A stretch of DNA of 53,505 bases from Blastopirellula sp. (GTDB taxonomy: Bacteria > Planctomycetota > Planctomycetia > Pirellulales > Pirellulaceae). Where the stretch lies: NCBI GenBank assembly GCA_002733575.1, contig NVWB01000023.1, positions 1 to 53,505 on the forward strand. Direction: 5' to 3'. The position numbers and the translations under genes are program-made. Of the stretch, positions 22,323 to 30,967 are shown in pieces (position 1 is the first letter of the stretch; each line of letters starts with the position of its first letter). Below the pieces are notes generated by a model. It worked only from the letters and a program-made list of their open reading frames with translations. It searched no databases and was not told the DNA's origin.

Positions 22323-25300
22323 GGTGTTTGATTAGTCCTTGTTCCAGGCTGGCCGAATAAATCCCACTTGGTCAAAATGCGAGCCATATCCTCTAGCGCG
22401 TCGCGCATATCTCTCGAAATTTTACCGGAGCCGAGCATTCCGCCGGCCCCCATTCCTCTCTCGCCGTCCATCGCGTCGGCCTGGCTTCCCGTTATCACTC
22501 TCTCGCGCTTGTGAAGCTGAGCAATATAGCCGTCGAAGGGAACCGAGTTTAATCCGCCGGCGTGAGAGCCGTCGACCTTTGTCATCATATCGCGAAAGTC
22601 TTCCGGTCGGGTATTCGGGTCCATCCTGTCCCATAGCGACTTGGTATAAACTGGGTCGCTAAGATTGGCCCTAGTTCGTGCCGCTCTCGCTATACTCTCT
22701 TCGCTTAGGTTCTCCGCATTAAATCGATTACCTCCAATAAAGCTAGCCGCCGAAGGCGTAACGGCGTCCATTCTGGCTATTAGTTGGTTCCGCATATCCA
22801 CGCCAAAAGCGGAAAGGCTTCCTGCAGCGGCCTCCACAGACTCGGCCATCGTCTCGGCGGCCGTTGTAATTTCCGCTCCAAGCTCCTGCAAAATAGACAT
22901 CAGCTGATTGACGTCGCCAGCGCCCGCGAGCCTGGCCATAACTTCCGGCGTCAATCCTTCGATATGCCCGACGAGCTGGCGAGCATAGGACAGCTGTTGA
23001 GCGTTAAAGTCGGCCTCGGTAGTTCGGCCGGTGGTTCCAAAGAACGTGCCCTGGCTGCCTCTGAGGCCGTCCACGCCGAAACCGTCGAGAGTCGCCCTAG
23101 TAAGATCAATGACGCCACCGGCCGCCCTGATAGCTATCGAGAGATTTTTATCAAGCGAAGAAAAAACATTAATGGCAGATTGCGCCGCTGCCCTTCCTCC
23201 AGAGTGCGTCGCTACGCCCTGAACTTGAAGCCCAGAACTAAACCGAGGAACGCCAAAAGTCGCGCCCGCCGCGCCAGGTGTATCGCCTGAGAGAAAGCCA
23301 CCCATTGTCCGAGTGAATCCGTCTGGGTCGCTTGTCTTGTCGTGAATCAGTTTGCCGGCAATTAATACGGCCGCCGCAATGCCTACCGGACTTGTGATGA
23401 AAGCGCCCATGCCGGCCATTATTCCGCCGCTCGATCCGGCTAGCGCGGCCTGAGCCGTCGCCGGCGCTATCATGCTATTACCTACGCCAAGAGCCGCCGA
23501 CCCTAAAGCGCCAGCTTGTGACGCGCCGAAGGCTAGGCTAGTGCCGCCGAGCATGCTCATTATAGTAGGGCCACCCAAAGCGCCGGAGGTTCCTGACGCG
23601 CCGGTGATTAGGCTCATTATGTTAGAGCCGCCGCCCGATTGCCCTGGCAGCCCGCCGCCCGATCCAAGACCACCGCCGCCAATGAAAGCACTAATTCCGG
23701 TAAAATCCATTAGCCTCGCGGCGGCCCAATCGTAAGCGATAGCTTTTAGCGCGTCTTTTGATGCGTCAACTACTGAGCCGAATCCTTCTTCGCCTGCCTT
23801 CCTTAGAGCGCCCGCGATAGTGTCGCGAGTCCTTTCCCAATCTCTTTGTATGGCCTCGGCAACCTGCTCGCTTGTCTTCTTCCTTTCTTCGTCTGCCTTG
23901 GCCGCGTCGCGCTGAGCTACCGCGCCGTCGTAAAGAGCGCCGGCCAATTTCTCGACCTCTAGGCGCTGCTCCATTGTCGCGCCCGCGCCTAACTTCATTT
24001 GCTCAGTGTAAACGAATTGCTCTCGAGCAGAATATCCCAAGAGGCGCAGCTTAGTTTTAAGCGAATCAACTAGCGCCCGATCCTTGTCGCCGGCCTCGTC
24101 GGTTTCTTCCAGCATGTCCCGCGTCGCATCGGTAACACCTTCCATCCTGAATTCTACCTGCCGAAGTCCATCGACAAGCTTTCGACCCACAACATCCAGC
24201 GCCGTCTCTTCTTTGACAAGCCTGTGAATTCCTATTTTAAGAACGCCAACGCTAACGTTTCGGCTGTCTGTTTCGGCCTTTGTTTTTCTCTGAACCTCAA
24301 GCAGCTGCTCTTCCTGCCTTCTCAACTCAATCAGAAATAATTCCAGCTCTTTGATTCTGTCGCGAGCGTCGTTTGAATCGCTGCCGGCAAAAGCTTTAAA
24401 GAAGCTCCTGTCGCCAGAAATTACATCGCGAAGCCCTTCGATTTCGTCTGTTACTCCGCGAATTGAAAGCTGGATATTATCAAGACCGCCGGTGTCAGCG
24501 ATCCAATCGGCCGCACCTTCCTTCGCTTCTCGCTGAGCCTTGGCAACGTCTCGATACGCCCAGGCTAAGCCGGCAAGAATTGTAACGGTTGCGCCTATCG
24601 GACCGCCGAGAGCGGTCAGAGCTATTTTGAAAGCGCCAGCCCCTCTTGCTGCCATTAACATTTTAACGGCTGTTTTTGCTAAGCCAACCGCCAGCCGAGC
24701 GCCAAGAACGGTTCCTAGTAACTCGGCCGCCGTAGCTATGTCACCGAGAGTCTTTCCGAATTGCTCCGACTCTACAAAATCCGTGGTCGCATTCAGCAGA
24801 ACAGTCATTTCTTGCGAGGCGCCCCTCAGCGCCGGCACTAGCTTTTCGCCTAGCGCAATTTGAAGGCCTTCCGCTGCAGACTTGTTTGCCTTCCAGTCGC
24901 CGGTAAGGTTGTCGACGTTAATCGCCGCCTGCTCGTAAGCAATGGAAGTTCCGCGCAATTTTTCGTCAAGATTTTCAAGCGTATCAATCTGAGCCAGCAT
25001 GGTCTCGCCGGCAATCAAATTCATTCGGCCGAATAGATCGATCTTTTCTATGTTGCTTAGATTTTGCGACTCTAAATGTCTGAGCGCTCCGACCAATCCG
25101 TTAATGCTAGGCCTTAATTTTTGATCGGATTGTTGTTCAAGGATTACCAGTATATTCCGAAGTCCGGTTCCGGCTTCCGCTGCCTTTAGTCCGCCGGCGG
25201 CGAGCGCTTGAATTGCAGCATTGGCCGTTTCAAAATCAACGCCAAGCGCGTTAGCGGCCGCGCCAGCGTTTTTCATGGCCATTGCTGTGTCAGAAATCGA

Positions 25301-25903
25301 AGACGCGCCTAGCTTGGAGCCGGCGGCCAGAACGTTAATGAATCGGCTCGCGTCTTCGGCCCCTTTCGCAAATTGGTTGAGAGAGGTTCCCAAGGTTTCA
25401 GCGGCGGTAGGTAGATCGACTTTCGCGGCCTCGGCTAATGCCACAGCCTCGCGAGTTACCATATTGAGCGCCGATGCTGATTCGAGTAAATCAGGTTTGG
25501 CAGATGCTATTAGCTTGAACGCGGTCGCCGCCTGAGAGGCGGAGAGAGTTGTGGTTCTTCCAATGTCTTTTGATTGTTCGGCGAAGTACGCGAGATCGTC
25601 GCCGGCCGCTCCGGTAATGGCGGCAAGCTCTGAAATAGATTCACCGAAATTCGCGGTAGCCTTAATTACTCCGGTGAGAGCCCGGGTCGCGCCCATTGCG
25701 ACAAGCGCGCCAGTGACGGCACGAACCGCCGTTCGCACGCCCTTGTAGCCCTGCGCCATTTCGTTTGTTGTTTTCTTGGCTTTTCGGCCGACTCTATCAG
25801 TCGTCTTTCCATACTGGTCGACGCGTCGCTCGGAACGATCTAGGTCGGAGTCGTCGACTCCAAGCCACCATTTTATACTTCCCAAATCGACGCTGTTAGC
25901 CAT
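22319..25903 (-). CDS. Tape measure protein
   Basis: The 1194-residue protein has a TP901-type tape measure core near residues 75-330 (for example FGESISELAAITGAAGDDL, SASQAATAFKLIASA, GGLKAAEAGTGLRNIL). Hydrophobic and Gly-rich stretches follow around 400-460 and 700-850, with long helical coiled segments. It sets tail length and is ejected with the DNA. By the usual rule of about 0.15 nm per residue the tail would be near 180 nm. It follows the frameshifted chaperone genes, as in most siphoviruses. Confidence 0.9.
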   Translation of the reverse strand: MANSVDLGSIKWWLGVDDSDLDRSERRVDQYGKTTDRVGRKAKKTTNEMAQGYKGVRTAVRAVTGALVAMGATRALTGVIKATANFGESISELAAITGAAGDDLAYFAEQSKDIGRTTTLSASQAATAFKLIASAKPDLLESASALNMVTREAVALAEAAKVDLPTAAETLGTSLNQFAKGAEDASRFINVLAAGSKLGASSISDTAMAMKNAGAAANALGVDFETANAAIQALAAGGLKAAEAGTGLRNILVILEQQSDQKLRPSINGLVGALRHLESQNLSNIEKIDLFGRMNLIAGETMLAQIDTLENLDEKLRGTSIAYEQAAINVDNLTGDWKANKSAAEGLQIALGEKLVPALRGASQEMTVLLNATTDFVESEQFGKTLGDIATAAELLGTVLGARLAVGLAKTAVKMLMAARGAGAFKIALTALGGPIGATVTILAGLAWAYRDVAKAQREAKEGAADWIADTGGLDNIQLSIRGVTDEIEGLRDVISGDRSFFKAFAGSDSNDARDRIKELELFLIELRRQEEQLLEVQRKTKAETDSRNVSVGVLKIGIHRLVKEETALDVVGRKLVDGLRQVEFRMEGVTDATRDMLEETDEAGDKDRALVDSLKTKLRLLGYSAREQFVYTEQMKLGAGATMEQRLEVEKLAGALYDGAVAQRDAAKADEERKKTSEQVAEAIQRDWERTRDTIAGALRKAGEEGFGSVVDASKDALKAIAYDWAAARLMDFTGISAFIGGGGLGSGGGLPGQSGGGSNIMSLITGASGTSGALGGPTIMSMLGGTSLAFGASQAGALGSAALGVGNSMIAPATAQAALAGSSGGIMAGMGAFITSPVGIAAAVLIAGKLIHDKTSDPDGFTRTMGGFLSGDTPGAAGATFGVPRFSSGLQVQGVATHSGGRAAAQSAINVFSSLDKNLSIAIRAAGGVIDLTRATLDGFGVDGLRGSQGTFFGTTGRTTEADFNAQQLSYARQLVGHIEGLTPEVMARLAGAGDVNQLMSILQELGAEITTAAETMAESVEAAAGSLSAFGVDMRNQLIARMDAVTPSAASFIGGNRFNAENLSEESIARAARTRANLSDPVYTKSLWDRMDPNTRPEDFRDMMTKVDGSHAGGLNSVPFDGYIAQLHKRERVITGSQADAMDGERGMGAGGMLGSGKISRDMRDALEDMARILTKWDLFGQPGTRTNQTP

Positions 25904-26354
25904 TAATTAAACTCGCGAAAATTGATTTTATTTTATCCATCAAAACAAATTTACTGAGATTGACAGTTTTCCAAGGAGTATTGCACGCCGGCTCTTTTCC
26001 CTGGTGATACCACGAACAATAGGCCTCGCTCATTTTTCGTAGCGTTACGAATTCCCAGGCGGTGAGGTTCGTTTTCGTCCCTGCCGACCAAGCATTAATT
26101 TCCGCGAATGTAAGCGGCTCAATTTGAAAATCACTAGGCCCTGCCTCCCATAAATAACGAACAAGAAAGTAGCCGTAACCTAGAGGCGGAAGCTCCGGCA
26201 ATTCCTTCTTGCCGTTTGCTTCTTGGTAACGGTCCAGCCTAGACGTCTCCGGTATCTTGCGCCCTTTTCGTTGCTTCTGTTTTACCGGAGCGTGAAGCCA
26301 TCCTAGATGCCTGCAATATAGCTCTAGTTGCTTTCTTGCCCTTTCATAAAATTT
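25896..26354 (-). CDS. Tail assembly chaperone, frameshift extension (T part of GT)
   Basis: This frame is open from before the slippery site to 25896 and has no good start of its own, only a TTG at 26201. With a -1 slip at 26348-26354 it fuses to the G-like protein (26324-26836) to give about 313 residues. The unique part includes WLHAPVKQKQRKGRK and GYGYFLVRYLWEAGPSDF. In lambda-like phages such fusion proteins bring the tape measure and tail tube together. It overlaps the tape measure start by 8 bases. Confidence 0.7.
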   Translation of the reverse strand, partial: KFYERARKQLELYCRHLGWLHAPVKQKQRKGRKIPETSRLDRYQEANGKKELPELPPLGYGYFLVRYLWEAGPSDFQIEPLTFAEINAWSAGTKTNLTAWEFVTLRKMSEAYCSWYHQGKEPACNTPWKTVNLSKFVLMDKIKSIFASLING

Positions 26355-26836
26355 GCGTGATTAGCAACATAAAACTGAGCCTGCCGAATCGCCCACTCTC
26401 TACTTCTATAAAATTCTACAGCGAGTTCGTAGCTGAATTTCTCAACTCCGTTAAAGGCGAAATTCCTCCAGCCTATTGTAGCCGTCGCCAGCAATTCGGC
26501 GTCGTCGTCAAGAAGCTCGTCCTTTGTGCTCCGGCTTTCGTCATACGCGGCCTTTTTCCCTTCGCCTTCCTCGAGCAAGTCTTCGTAGCGCTTGCTCTCT
26601 CGCGAGGCTCTTCTTTTTTCCAGCTCGTCGAGCTTCATCTTTACCGTGTCGGATTCTGCTCCGAGCAAGTTCAGCGAGACGTCAAGAACCGGCGTGTGAG
26701 CCTCGTCTCCCTCCGGTGTTTTTACTTCGCCGTCAGCGAATATCGGTTGCCTTGTGCGCGGGTCCGCGAGTTGCATCCAAGCGCCTAGCGACGCCTCTTT
26801 TTGTAAATCAATACTAGCTAAATCGAAAGCTTTCAT
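26324..26836 (-). CDS. Tail assembly chaperone (G-like)
   Basis: The 170-residue protein begins MKAFDLASIDLQKEASLGAW, is acidic and helical, and ends KGQESN at 26324. It lies between the tail tube and tape measure genes, the fixed place of the G/GT chaperones. Codons 162-163 (AAT TTT) lie in the slippery heptamer. It is made in larger amounts than the fusion if frameshifting is programmed. Confidence 0.75.
   Translation of the reverse strand: MKAFDLASIDLQKEASLGAWMQLADPRTRQPIFADGEVKTPEGDEAHTPVLDVSLNLLGAESDTVKMKLDELEKRRASRESKRYEDLLEEGEGKKAAYDESRSTKDELLDDDAELLATATIGWRNFAFNGVEKFSYELAVEFYRSREWAIRQAQFYVANHANFMKGQESN
26348..26354 (-). promoter_or_regulatory. Slippery heptamer A AAT TTT for -1 frameshift
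   Basis: On the minus strand the G frame reads GCA AAT TTT ATG AAA. A-AAT-TTT fits the X-XXY-YYZ rule and is in the correct phase: the AAT codon starts at 26353, 483 bases after the start codon. After a -1 slip the reading is AAA TTT TAT GAA and stays open to 25896. The G stop lies about 25 bases downstream. Confidence 0.7.
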
Positions 26837-26868
26837 AATCTATCCCTGTCATAGGTTCCTGTCAGATT

Positions 26869-26907
26869 AAAAAAAGAGAGCCGACCCTGACAGGGCGGCC
26901 GGCCCTC
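26869..26907 (-). terminator. Rho-independent terminator after major tail tube gene
   Basis: On the minus strand a GC-rich hairpin (GAGGGCCGG... to ...CGGCTCTC with an inner CCCT-GTC-AGGG) is followed by seven T. It lies 18 bases after the stop of the 26925-27392 gene. It would lower expression of chaperones and tape measure relative to the tail tube. Confidence 0.75.
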
Positions 26908-26924
26908 ATTCCACTAGTGGAAGT

Positions 26925-27392
26925 TTAAACCGGCGCGACTTCTTTTAGTACGTCCGACTCGCTATCTATTTCTAGCGTAACTGTCGAAGTAATAAAATCA
27001 TCAGAGCCGCCGATGTTGATCGGGTCGCCCATAGTCAACGCCATGAAATAAATCTGCGTCGTCTCTTGATCGCCCAGCGCTATCTTGAAAGGTAGCGTGG
27101 TCTGAATGCCGGCTGCAGCAACAACGGCCGCCTGTCCGGTATCGGTTCGGTGATAGCCGTACTGCACCGTGATCGATCCGTTATTGTAGGAGCCTTTGCG
27201 CTTTACAACGCCAGCCTCTTTCAATAGATTGAACGTCGACAGGCTAAACACTTTTCCAAGATCGCCGTCAATGTTAGATACTTCGCCGACTTCCGTCCAA
27301 GTAACTGCTTCGTAGCCTGCTTTGTCGAAGGCTGATGGAGCCGCCGCGCCTATGTAAATAATCGCGCCGGCCGAGGTTGATACGTCGCTCAT
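26925..27392 (-). CDS. Major tail tube protein
   Basis: The 155-residue protein begins MSDVSTSAGAIIYIG and is beta-rich with small residues (VTWTEVGEVSNIDGDLGK, TLPFKIALGDQE), typical of siphovirus tail tube subunits. It is directly followed by a terminator and then the chaperone genes, so it is expected to be highly expressed. Confidence 0.7.
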   Translation of the reverse strand: MSDVSTSAGAIIYIGAAAPSAFDKAGYEAVTWTEVGEVSNIDGDLGKVFSLSTFNLLKEAGVVKRKGSYNNGSITVQYGYHRTDTGQAAVVAAAGIQTTLPFKIALGDQETTQIYFMALTMGDPINIGGSDDFITSTVTLEIDSESDVLKEVAPV

Positions 27393-27448
27393 GGTCTTTT
27401 CCTCATTCTGAATAAATCAATTTTCAAAGATTATACTCGCGCAAATCT

Positions 27449-27835
27449 TTAAGTTATAGCTCCGTCAATACGAAGAATAGCTCTCGCCGTATTTATAGGA
27501 GCGTCGGGGTTCTTGCTTCCGCTCATAGGGAGAAGGACGCAAAAAGCTGTAAAGGTGTCCGTTGTACCATCTTTCGCGGTAACAATCATGGTCGCCTTTG
27601 TTTTATTTTTATACGAGGCAAGCAGCTTCGCCTGCCCTGGGTCCGCCTTATCTCGAATCAAGTCAAGAACGCACTGCCCGAATTCCGGCTCTAACGGGCT
27701 CTCTGTCGGTGCTCCGTTTAATGGTCGAAACGTAATGAATCGCGGAGTTCCGGCCATGACGTCGTAACGCTCAATGCCCGATATAGCAACGCCGTCGAAA
27801 GTTATTACCGTTCCCTCGGAATCAATGGCGGCCAT
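27449..27835 (-). CDS. Second tail tube-like protein
   Basis: The 128-residue protein begins MAAIDSEGTVITFDGVAISGIERYD. The short beta-rich sequence with GTTDTFTAFCVLLPMSGSKNPD resembles tail tube or tube-initiation subunits. It is placed right before the other tail tube gene, so the phage may have two related subunits, one perhaps a minor or junction protein. Identity is moderate. Confidence 0.55.
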   Translation of the reverse strand: MAAIDSEGTVITFDGVAISGIERYDVMAGTPRFITFRPLNGAPTESPLEPEFGQCVLDLIRDKADPGQAKLLASYKNKTKATMIVTAKDGTTDTFTAFCVLLPMSGSKNPDAPINTARAILRIDGAIT

Positions 27836-27837
27836 TT

Positions 27838-28218
27838 CTATTGGTCCTCAGTCATGCAACGGACAGAAAGCTCATACACCGGCCGCCCGTTGTCAAGAAT
27901 GAATGGTCCGCGCACGCTGCTAAGAGGTGTAAACTTTACCACTCCGCCCGTCGTCGTATTTCCTCGGAACGCTGCCAAGATCGCCTCCATTGCCGTGTCT
28001 GTGTCTTTAATCGTTGTAGGCAGCCCTATCAGCTGGATTAGCACGTCCGGTGATTGTATCAGGCTGTTAGACGGCCCGATACCGTCGGCCCTGAGAACGC
28101 ACACCGGAACCTTTTTGTTTAGGTCGCTATCTGTCCATCGATAAAGCCGAAGAGCGTAACCGTCTATTAGATTGGCGTCGTTTAAAAATGTTTTTACCCT
28201 GGTCAATAGTGTATGCAT
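27838..28218 (-). CDS. Tail terminator-like protein
   Basis: The 126-residue protein (MHTLLTRVKTFLNDANLI...) has the size and alpha/beta pattern of tail terminator or minor capsid proteins. It ends ELSVRCMTEDQ, as many such proteins end in an R-C pair after a strand. The order connector, gp10-like, terminator, tube fits siphoviruses. Confidence 0.6.
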   Translation of the reverse strand: MHTLLTRVKTFLNDANLIDGYALRLYRWTDSDLNKKVPVCVLRADGIGPSNSLIQSPDVLIQLIGLPTTIKDTDTAMEAILAAFRGNTTTGGVVKFTPLSSVRGPFILDNGRPVYELSVRCMTEDQ

Positions 28219-28616
28219 TAGCCATAGGCTCCGCGAAGAATGCTGTCGGCGTCTGTCTTTATCATTAGCATAACGCCCTTATCTAAAAATTGAGGCTCCG
28301 CGCTCGGCCCCCAAACAAAGCCAAGCCTGGCCGGAGTTCTCGAAACGCTTTTGCCTTTATTTTTCCCGCTGGCTCCGTGAACACTGGCAGCGTAATTCGC
28401 TCCGTATCCGATTTCTCCGCGCCACCCTTCCATAGTAAGCCGAACCTCTCGGTACTGGCTGTTCAATAAAAACGATGTGGCGATAGGAGTCAGCTCGGCA
28501 GAATACGCGCCGGCCTGTATGAGCATTTGCGTCATTGCTCTCTCGGTCTTGAGCCCCTTAGCCTTGCGAACGAAGTCAGAAAATTTTCGATTGATTTCGT
28601 CGAAATCCCTGTTCAC
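28218..28616 (-). CDS. HK97 gp10-like tail completion protein
   Basis: The 132-residue protein has the gp10-like signature of an N-terminal helix (FVRKAKGLKTERAM), then PIATSFLLNSQYREV and GYGANYAASVHG (the 'Y-A-x-x-V-H' region), ending with TDADSILRGAYG. It would help join head and tail. Overlap with neighbours is tight. Confidence 0.7.
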   Translation of the reverse strand: MNRDFDEINRKFSDFVRKAKGLKTERAMTQMLIQAGAYSAELTPIATSFLLNSQYREVRLTMEGWRGEIGYGANYAASVHGASGKNKGKSVSRTPARLGFVWGPSAEPQFLDKGVMLMIKTDADSILRGAYG

Positions 28617-28975
28617 GTCATTATTTTCCAGTCTGGAAGCTCTTCCGATCCGAAGGCCGCCATATCCCAGCCGCCGACCTTTTGTATTTTTTCCGCGCCG
28701 GCGCTTATCGGATCTAAATTCGCTTTTAGATTTCCAATGGCAATGTAGTCGCCCTCTTTGGGAAAGTTGGCCGAGCCTCGCGCCTGCTGAAAGTAATACT
28801 TAGAAGACGACGTGAACTCTTCGCCGCCCTGAGATATACCAATCTCGCCGCCCTCTTCCCATGTTCCGAGAATGGAATAAGGGGCTCCGACAATTATTTG
28901 ACTAAACTCGTCTGTGCCTGATACCGGCCAGATTGTTAGCGTCGTGAGATAGGTCCAGCTCGCCAGTGTAGACAT
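28613..28975 (-). CDS. Head-tail connector protein
   Basis: The 120-residue protein begins MSTLASWTYLTTLTIW and is beta-rich, with KEGDYIAIGNLKANLDP near the middle. Its position between the adaptor and the gp10-like gene marks it as a head-tail joining (stopper-like) protein. Direct sequence similarity is not recognised. Confidence 0.6.
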   Translation of the reverse strand: MSTLASWTYLTTLTIWPVSGTDEFSQIIVGAPYSILGTWEEGGEIGISQGGEEFTSSSKYYFQQARGSANFPKEGDYIAIGNLKANLDPISAGAEKIQKVGGWDMAAFGSEELPDWKIMT

Positions 28976-29394
28976 TAGGCGTCGACAGCTCCTTCGACAT
29001 ACTTGCGGCCAATGCTCATAAATGCCGCCTTGTTTGTGTTGTCGATAACGTCAACCACTGCTCGGAATCTATCCATCTGCATGAGAAGTTTGCCGTAATA
29101 GGTAGCTGCAAGGCCTTCGCCTTTTGCCGTATTGAATCCACGGCCGGCCCCGCTAGGCGAGCTTTCGTTGGATATTGTTCCGCGCCCTGCGTTTGCTTGC
29201 AGAGTTAGCAAATGCCGAACGCCGTAGAGCTTGAGCAGCGTTTGAGCTGCATCAGATACGGCGTTCGCATCCAGAGAAGCGTCCGAGCCGTCGATAAATT
29301 CGATTAACAAATCTATTTCTGACTCGGGAACGCTCGTCGAAAAGCCTTCGATTACTTCGCTAGAACTGATCTGCGCTGCCACCGCCGGCTCCAT
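28975..29394 (-). CDS. Head-tail adaptor-like protein
   Basis: The 139-residue protein is helical (SEIDLLIEFIDGSDASLDAN, AAQTLLKLYGVRHLLTLQ), a pattern of head-tail adaptors. It overlaps the preceding gene by 35 bases. It lies directly after the capsid gene and its partner gene. A role at the portal-neck joint is inferred. Confidence 0.55.
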   Translation of the reverse strand: MEPAVAAQISSSEVIEGFSTSVPESEIDLLIEFIDGSDASLDANAVSDAAQTLLKLYGVRHLLTLQANAGRGTISNESSPSGAGRGFNTAKGEGLAATYYGKLLMQMDRFRAVVDVIDNTNKAAFMSIGRKYVEGAVDA

Positions 29395-29842
29395 TCTTTT
29401 CTATTGCAGAAATTGCGGTCTCATAATCCGCGACGCCCCACGACTCTTCCGCGCCTTCGCCTTCAAGCTCGACGAACCGAGCCTTCAATGCGTCAAGCTG
29501 CTCGGCGACTTCGTTGTCGTTCGCGTTCGCGTTCGCTTCTTCGATTGCTTTAATGGCTTTCTTGTAAGCAGGGACGCCCCACGAATCACTGGCGCCTTCG
29601 CCGCCTAGATCGGCGAAACGTTCGCGCAATTCGACAAGCTCGGCGCTCGGCTCTTTCTTGCCCGTCTCGATCTTAGAGCCGGCAGCCGCCTTTCCGAGGA
29701 CGCGATACTTTCCTACCCAATTCACCGGCTCTTTTTCCAGCGTTAGCTGAGTGCCAATAGGAAGAGCTCTCTCGGGCTCTTCGCCTGGCTTGGGTGAGAA
29801 GAATACGCCGTTTCTGATAATTTCAATTTTACACTTTGCCAC
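29360..29842 (-). CDS. Hypothetical protein with a duplicated about 33-residue unit
   Basis: The 160-residue protein has an N-terminal beta part (MAKCKIEIIRNGVFF...) followed by two copies of one unit: ELRERFADLGGEGASDSWGV plus YKKAIKAIEE, and ALKARFVELEGEGAEESWGV plus YETAISAIEK. Each unit looks like a small helical domain similar in feel to HeH/SAP motifs. They are joined by an Asn/Ala-rich linker. It lies between the capsid terminator and the adaptor gene; a head or neck role is possible. Confidence 0.65.
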   Translation of the reverse strand: MAKCKIEIIRNGVFFSPKPGEEPERALPIGTQLTLEKEPVNWVGKYRVLGKAAAGSKIETGKKEPSAELVELRERFADLGGEGASDSWGVPAYKKAIKAIEEANANANDNEVAEQLDALKARFVELEGEGAEESWGVADYETAISAIEKNGAGGGSADQF

Positions 29843-29872
29843 TGTCAGTTCTCCTAGAGTTTTTACTGCGCT

Positions 29873-29907
29873 AAAAAAAAGAGGGCGGACATAAACTGCC
29901 AGCCCTC
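29873..29907 (-). terminator. Rho-independent terminator after capsid gene
   Basis: On the minus strand GAGGGC ... GCCCTC (6 bp, 15-nt loop) is followed by eight T. It lies 26 bases after the stop of the major capsid gene, giving the capsid a separate high expression level. Confidence 0.8.
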
Positions 29908-29932
29908 TTCGTTATTTATTACTCGCCTTGTC

Positions 29933-30928
29933 TTACAGTGACGAGTGAGCTACGCCGCAATTGTCGTTCGCGTCGTACTTAATTTCCAAAGAAGCAGCGG
30001 CCATAACAATAAAGTTATAATCGTCTTCCGGATTCGCTCGGAATTGAGCGCGTGTAGTGATCGGCATTCCGTTAAGAACTTGAAGCACTTCGCGACGCTT
30101 AACAACCGCAATTATGGTGCCGGCTGTAACGCTTGAAGAAGGAACAACCGATCCAACTCCAGCCATTTGCGTAATTTTCTGCGCGATAGTGAGACCTTTG
30201 TAAGTAGTCACTTCGTCAGTAGTGCCAGCATAGAACCAATCGTCCCAATTGACATAGAGCGTAGCATTCTCGCGAAAGTTCATCGCGTGAAGAACCGCCA
30301 GAGTCGCCTTGACTTCCGTCTGCCATTGCGCGCCGGTTGCTCCGTTAAGAGTTACGCCGGTTGTTCGCGTTCCGCGCATCGGGTGATTAGTCAAACCAAA
30401 AAGCGTGTCCGAGCCGATCTTGATATTTGCGTCGCCAAATAGAGCAATATTCTCCAACTTCTCCGCCACTTTTCGTAGCGAGTTCAATCGGCCATCACCT
30501 TCTAGGCTGTCGTTCTCAGTCTGAGCGGCCGCCATTTCGCGCCAGCCGAAACCAAACGTGGAGTCGATAATCGGCAACGGCGTTCCGTGGTAATCAACTA
30601 CCGGCTGGTCCGCTTTCGCCTTGCTTCGGCCGTCTAGTGAAATATTAATTTCTCCAGAATCCGACACGGTGCGGAAGTAGTGCATAAGCTTGCCGATATT
30701 CATCGGGCGAGCAACGGAGGCCGCTAAGTCATTAAAGACGGCTAGAATTGTGCGCTGCAATTGCACAGATTCTTTGTCCCACTCGCCCCAAACGTCGCGA
30801 GGCAATGGAGAGGCGTTGCCGATAAGCAGCTGCCCGCCCATAGCCGAATTCATGGCGGTGTGCTGGTTTTCGTGAGAGCGGCGCATGTTCGCAACCGCAT
30901 CTATCTGAGTTTGTGAAAATCTAAGCAT
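29933..30928 (-). CDS. Major capsid protein
   Basis: The 331-residue protein begins MLRFSQTQIDAVANMRRSH. It lies after the protease/scaffold and decoration genes and is followed by a terminator, as expected for the capsid. It has a TFGFGWREMAAAQTENDS region and a C-terminal AAASLEIKYDANDNCGV. It resembles the encapsulin-like HK97-fold capsids known as DUF6260; this family name is from memory and not checked. Confidence 0.75.
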   Translation of the reverse strand: MLRFSQTQIDAVANMRRSHENQHTAMNSAMGGQLLIGNASPLPRDVWGEWDKESVQLQRTILAVFNDLAASVARPMNIGKLMHYFRTVSDSGEINISLDGRSKAKADQPVVDYHGTPLPIIDSTFGFGWREMAAAQTENDSLEGDGRLNSLRKVAEKLENIALFGDANIKIGSDTLFGLTNHPMRGTRTTGVTLNGATGAQWQTEVKATLAVLHAMNFRENATLYVNWDDWFYAGTTDEVTTYKGLTIAQKITQMAGVGSVVPSSSVTAGTIIAVVKRREVLQVLNGMPITTRAQFRANPEDDYNFIVMAAASLEIKYDANDNCGVAHSSL

Positions 30929-30967
30929 CTTTCTAGTTCCTGTTATTGCGTGGGTCTAATTTCTAAA

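Noticed and set aside
26324..26347. Frameshift at AAAGGG just before the G stop
   Set aside because: In the reading frame the codons are AAA GGG preceded by G, so the X-XXY-YYZ rule fails; A-AAT-TTT slightly upstream fits.
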